A stretch of DNA of 8,927 nt from an uncultured beta proteobacterium. GTDB taxonomy: Bacteria > Pseudomonadota > Gammaproteobacteria > Burkholderiales > Burkholderiaceae_C. The position numbers and the translations under genes are program-made. The stretch is from contig CAIYNH010000617.1 in NCBI GenBank assembly GCA_903927495.1, forward strand, positions 1 through 8,927, given 5' to 3'. The notes beneath the pieces are model-generated. The model was not told the origin of the DNA and ran no database searches. It was given only the letters and a program-made list of their open reading frames with translations. This document shows positions 5,552 to 8,927 of the stretch, piece after piece. Every line of letters begins with the position of its first letter. The first letter of the stretch is position 1.

Positions 5552-7420
5552 ATGCAAAGCCGGGTTTTGGAGTGGCCACGATCCGTCAAACGGATGGTGG
5601 TGGTGGCGCTGGATATTTTCCTGGCCTTATTTTCAACCTGGTTGGCCTATACCCTCAGACTCGACACGCCGAATTGGCCAACCGGAGCCCAATGGTGGGT
5701 TTACCTGTTGGCACCGGTGCTATCGGTTCCCATATTCATTCGATTTGGCTTATACCGGGCGATCTTCAGATATACCGGTCAGTCAGCATTGCAAGCCACT
5801 GGCTTGGCGGTATTGCTTTATGGTTGCGTACTCACCATTATTCTGTTGTGGAAACAGTGGCCCATGGTGCCGCGAACCCTTGGGGTGCTTCAGCCTTTGA
5901 TTTTTCTTTTCTTGGTTGGAGCCAGTCGTGCCATAGCGCGATTTTGGTTGGCTGACCTCGGAAGCGCCGGTGTCAAGGTCGTTGGGCGCTTGCTGATTTA
6001 CGGTGCGGGTACGGCGGGCGTACAGACTGCAGCGGCTTTGCGCTTGTCGCAGCAATATGCTCTGCTGGGATTTGTTGATGATGATGCATCCAAAGTTGGC
6101 AGAAGTATCAATGGGGTTCCGGTTTTTGCCCCCACAGAAATTTCAAGGGTAATTTCCCGTCAGGGTGCAACTGATATTTTGTTGGCATTGCCCAGCGTCT
6201 CCCGGGATCGTCGCAACGCCATATTGGAGAGTTTGCGGCCATTGCCGGTGCACGTTCGCACTTTGCCCGGCTTGTCTGACTTGGCCAGTGGCCGAGTCAC
6301 CGTGCAAGACTTTCGCGAACTGGATGTCGAAGACTTGTTAGGGCGTGATCCGGTGCCCCCGAATACTGCCTTGCTGGCACGTGATCTTGCCGGTCAGGTG
6401 GTTTTGGTGACCGGCGCCGGTGGCAGCATTGGCGGGGAACTCACGCGCCAGATCATTGTGCAGAGACCAAGGCAATTGCTGCTGTTTGATCACAATGAAT
6501 TTGGTCTGTACAGCATTCACCAGGAGTTGCAAGGGGTTTGTGCCGCCCAAGACCTGCGCGTTGAGTTGATTGCAATACTGGGCAGTGTGGCCAACCCTGA
6601 TCGGCTGAGCGCTATTTGTGACATGTACCGCCCCGCAACGGTCTACCACGCAGCTGCTTACAAGCATGTTCCGATGGTGGAGGACAACCCAGGCGAAGGC
6701 ATTTTGAATAACGTGTTCGGCACCCTCAACCTGGCACGTGCTGCCAGCGCCAGCGGAGTTAAGCGCTTTGTGCTGATTTCAACCGACAAGGCGGTGCGCC
6801 CGACCAATGTGATGGGTGCCAGCAAACGCATGGCCGAACTGGTGCTTCAGGCCCTGGCACAAGATGGCACCGAGACCTGTTTTACCATGGTACGTTTTGG
6901 CAATGTGCTGGGTTCGAGTGGCAGTGTCGTGCCCTTGTTTCGACGCCAACTGGCCTCTGGTGGGCCACTGACGGTGACGCACGCCGATGTCACGCGCTAT
7001 TTCATGACCATCCCTGAGGCGGCGCAACTCGTGTTGCAGGCAGGTGCCATGGCGGGTGGTGGTGATGTATTTGTGCTCGACATGGGGCAACCGGTCAAGA
7101 TCATCGATTTGGCGCAGCGAATGGTGCACCTGAGCGGCCTGACACTGCGCGATGCAGCACATCCAGAAGGTGATATCGAGATTACGGTAACTGGGCTGCG
7201 GCCTGGCGAAAAGCTGTTTGAAGAGTTATTGATTGGCGACCATCCCGAGCCCACCGGGCATGCGCGCATCATGAAAGCCCGAGAAGATTTCTTGCCGTGG
7301 CCACAGTTGGCGTTGCAACTCTCAGTGCTGCAGCAAGCCGCGCAAGAGGGTGATGTTGCTGGCATCAAGACGGTATTGACCCAGTGTGTGCAAGGTTACG
7401 CTGCGTTGGCCTGCGACTGA
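5552..7420 (+). CDS. Membrane-anchored UDP-N-acetylglucosamine 4,6-dehydratase (WbpM/PglF/CapD family)
   Basis: This 622-residue protein matches the long form of the family. Four membrane segments lie at about 14-37, 48-66, 80-100 and 108-128. A first nucleotide-binding fold follows with GAGTAG at 151-156. The C-terminal SDR domain begins with TGAGGSIG at 287-294. The usual SDR catalytic Tyr is replaced by Met: S410, M421 and K425 in VMGASKR form the S-M-K triad described for WbpM. HAAAYKHVPMVE at 367-377 and GLRPGEKLFEELL at 548-560 are further family signatures. The enzyme converts UDP-GlcNAc to UDP-4-keto-6-deoxy-GlcNAc, the precursor of QuiNAc, FucNAc and bacillosamine. ATG 5552 follows the H-NS stop by 19 bp, with AAGG 13 bases upstream. 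TTG 5516, overlapping the H-NS gene, is an alternative start. The product should feed the SDR and sugar transferase encoded upstream. As in Pseudomonas, this gene lies at the end of the locus. Confidence 0.95.
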   Translation: MQSRVLEWPRSVKRMVVVALDIFLALFSTWLAYTLRLDTPNWPTGAQWWVYLLAPVLSVPIFIRFGLYRAIFRYTGQSALQATGLAVLLYGCVLTIILLWKQWPMVPRTLGVLQPLIFLFLVGASRAIARFWLADLGSAGVKVVGRLLIYGAGTAGVQTAAALRLSQQYALLGFVDDDASKVGRSINGVPVFAPTEISRVISRQGATDILLALPSVSRDRRNAILESLRPLPVHVRTLPGLSDLASGRVTVQDFRELDVEDLLGRDPVPPNTALLARDLAGQVVLVTGAGGSIGGELTRQIIVQRPRQLLLFDHNEFGLYSIHQELQGVCAAQDLRVELIAILGSVANPDRLSAICDMYRPATVYHAAAYKHVPMVEDNPGEGILNNVFGTLNLARAASASGVKRFVLISTDKAVRPTNVMGASKRMAELVLQALAQDGTETCFTMVRFGNVLGSSGSVVPLFRRQLASGGPLTVTHADVTRYFMTIPEAAQLVLQAGAMAGGGDVFVLDMGQPVKIIDLAQRMVHLSGLTLRDAAHPEGDIEITVTGLRPGEKLFEELLIGDHPEPTGHARIMKAREDFLPWPQLALQLSVLQQAAQEGDVAGIKTVLTQCVQGYAALACD

Positions 7421-7463
7421 ACTTGCGGCACAATTTGTCTGAGTTTCACAATTCTTTCATTAA

Positions 7464-8372
<909 letters not shown>

Positions 8373-8376
8373 ATTG

Positions 8377-8417
8377 CTAGGGGTTTACCCGTGAAACTCC
8401 TAGAAGCAAGCCCCTAG
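8377..8417 (+). repeat. Two competing inverted repeats just after argB
   Basis: Four bases after the argB stop, CTAGGGGTTT (8377-8386) can pair with AAACTCCTAG (8394-8403) around a 7-base loop, giving a 10-bp stem with one G-U pair. The same left arm CTAGGGG (8377-8383) can instead pair perfectly with CCCCTAG (8411-8417), so the two structures exclude each other. No run of T follows either stem, so this is not a standard intrinsic terminator. It may protect or end the argB message, or serve as a protein site. The pairings are seen in the sequence; any role is inferred. Confidence 0.5.
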
Positions 8418-8451
8418 AGAGTGAGTCGTCGCGCTTGCGGGGCGAAAAATA

Positions 8452-8480
8452 TTGCAAAATAGAACGATCGTTCTTTTTAT
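8452..8480 (+). promoter_or_regulatory. Possible promoter of the TetR-family gene
   Basis: TTGCAA at 8452-8457 matches four of six bases of the -35 consensus, and TTTTAT at 8475-8480 matches four of six of the -10 consensus, with a 17-bp spacer. The match is weak on base identity but the spacing is ideal and the spacer is filled by the 14-bp palindrome. Transcription would begin at about 8486-8488, at the start codon itself, which agrees with the absence of a ribosome binding site before that ATG. Confidence 0.35.
8461..8474. promoter_or_regulatory. Perfect 14-bp palindrome, candidate TetR operator
   Basis: AGAACGATCGTTCT is a perfect dyad with its centre between 8467 and 8468, ending 11 bases before the start codon of the TetR-family gene. 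TetR repressors commonly bind such palindromes in their own promoters. A looser outer repeat, ATTGCA (8451-8456) and TGCAAT (8480-8485), flanks it with nearly the same centre, offset by half a base. Autoregulation is the simplest reading; binding itself is inferred from position and symmetry. Confidence 0.6.
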
Positions 8481-8485
8481 GCAAT

Positions 8486-8927
8486 ATGCCTAACACAAGT
8501 TCACCATCGAAACCCGTTCGCAGTGCCAGTCGTGACAGCTCGCGTGGTGAGCGTGCGCTGCAAAAAGGCCAGCAAACCAAGCAGACGATCGTCGATGCCG
8601 CGCTCGGCCTGGCCCAGCAAATCGGGCTTGAAGGCCTGAGCATTGGTGCTCTGGCGGAAGTTACCCACATGAGCAAGTCGGGCGTATTTGCGCACTTTGG
8701 CTCGCGTGAAGAGTTGCAGATTTCAGTGATTCGTGAGTACTACCGACGGTTTTCTGACGAGGTTTTTTTTCCGGCCATGAATGCCTCGCGCGGCTTGCCG
8801 CGTGTGCGTGCCCTGTTTGCCAACTGGATGAAGCGCGTAGCCATTGAAATCCAGTCTGGCTGTATTTTTATCAGTGGTGCAGTCGAGTTTGACGATCGAC
8901 CAGGCGCGGTGCGTGACGCACTGGCCA
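8486..8927 (+). CDS. TetR/AcrR-family transcriptional regulator (3' truncated by window edge)
   Basis: The frame runs from ATG 8486 to the window end without a stop, giving 147 residues of a protein normally near 200. After a basic, serine-rich tail of about 30 residues comes the TetR N-terminal domain at about 34-80: helix 1 TIVDAALGLAQQIG, then the helix-turn-helix (IGALAEVTHMSKSGVFAHFG) with the family's F-x-x-H-F-G-S/K pattern and REEL. The ligand-binding domain begins after residue 85 and includes GCIFISGAVEFDDRPG at about 125-140, seen in a subgroup of proteobacterial TetR proteins. It would repress itself or neighbouring genes and respond to a small molecule; the ligand and targets are unknown. 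A palindrome directly upstream is the likely operator. No ribosome binding site precedes the ATG; the overlapping ATG at 8479 stops after four codons. It does not resemble SlmA, another TetR-fold protein. Confidence 0.9.
   Translation, partial: MPNTSSPSKPVRSASRDSSRGERALQKGQQTKQTIVDAALGLAQQIGLEGLSIGALAEVTHMSKSGVFAHFGSREELQISVIREYYRRFSDEVFFPAMNASRGLPRVRALFANWMKRVAIEIQSGCIFISGAVEFDDRPGAVRDALA

Noticed and set aside
8486..8927. The TetR-fold gene as the nucleoid occlusion factor SlmA
   Set aside because: SlmA is also a TetR-fold protein, but the sequence here does not follow it: the N-terminal tail, the recognition helix and the EFDDRPG region are those of a ligand-responsive TetR regulator.

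Overview
The window looks like the 3' end of an O-antigen or surface-polysaccharide gene cluster joined to a housekeeping arginine gene, on the chromosome of a betaproteobacterium, most likely Comamonadaceae (Rhodoferax/Polaromonas-like). That assignment rests on the style of ArgB, the H-NS-family protein with a WSGRG-type C-terminus, and the moderate GC content. It is inference from protein style, not a database match. All genes read on the + strand.

Region 1 (1-5157) is a tightly packed operon of seven genes. In order they are the C-terminal part of a Wzx-like flippase (runs off the left edge), a hexapeptide-repeat acetyltransferase, a WbsX/GH99-like protein, a SAM-dependent methyltransferase, a family 2 glycosyltransferase, an NAD-dependent epimerase/reductase (SDR), and a PglC/WcaJ-type phosphoglycosyl transferase. 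Most junctions are ATGA or short overlaps (489, 1129, 2291, 3653, 4597), which indicates translational coupling. Parts of it are clearly AT-richer than the housekeeping end.

Region 2 (5158-7420) holds a small H-NS-family nucleoid protein, followed 19 bp later by a large membrane-anchored UDP-HexNAc 4,6-dehydratase of the WbpM/PglF/CapD type. The dehydratase, the SDR reductase and the phosphoglycosyl transferase form a plausible pathway: UDP-GlcNAc to a 4-keto-6-deoxy intermediate, then to UDP-QuiNAc or UDP-FucNAc, then transfer onto undecaprenyl phosphate as the first sugar of the repeat unit. The GT2 enzyme and perhaps the WbsX-like protein would extend or process the chain, the methyltransferase and acetyltransferase would decorate it, and the flippase would export it. 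No polymerase (Wzy) or ligase is visible here.

Region 3 (7421-8927) contains argB (arginine-sensitive type N-acetylglutamate kinase), a 113-bp intergenic stretch with two competing inverted repeats, and a TetR-family regulator cut by the right edge. The regulator is preceded by a perfect 14-bp palindrome that sits in the spacer of a possible promoter, and its mRNA may be leaderless.

I see no mobile element, CRISPR array, tRNA or rRNA. Nothing here is clearly a new system. The most interesting items are the H-NS-family gene inside the polysaccharide locus, the WbsX-like protein that keeps a GH99-style glutamate pair, and the operator/leaderless arrangement at the TetR gene.
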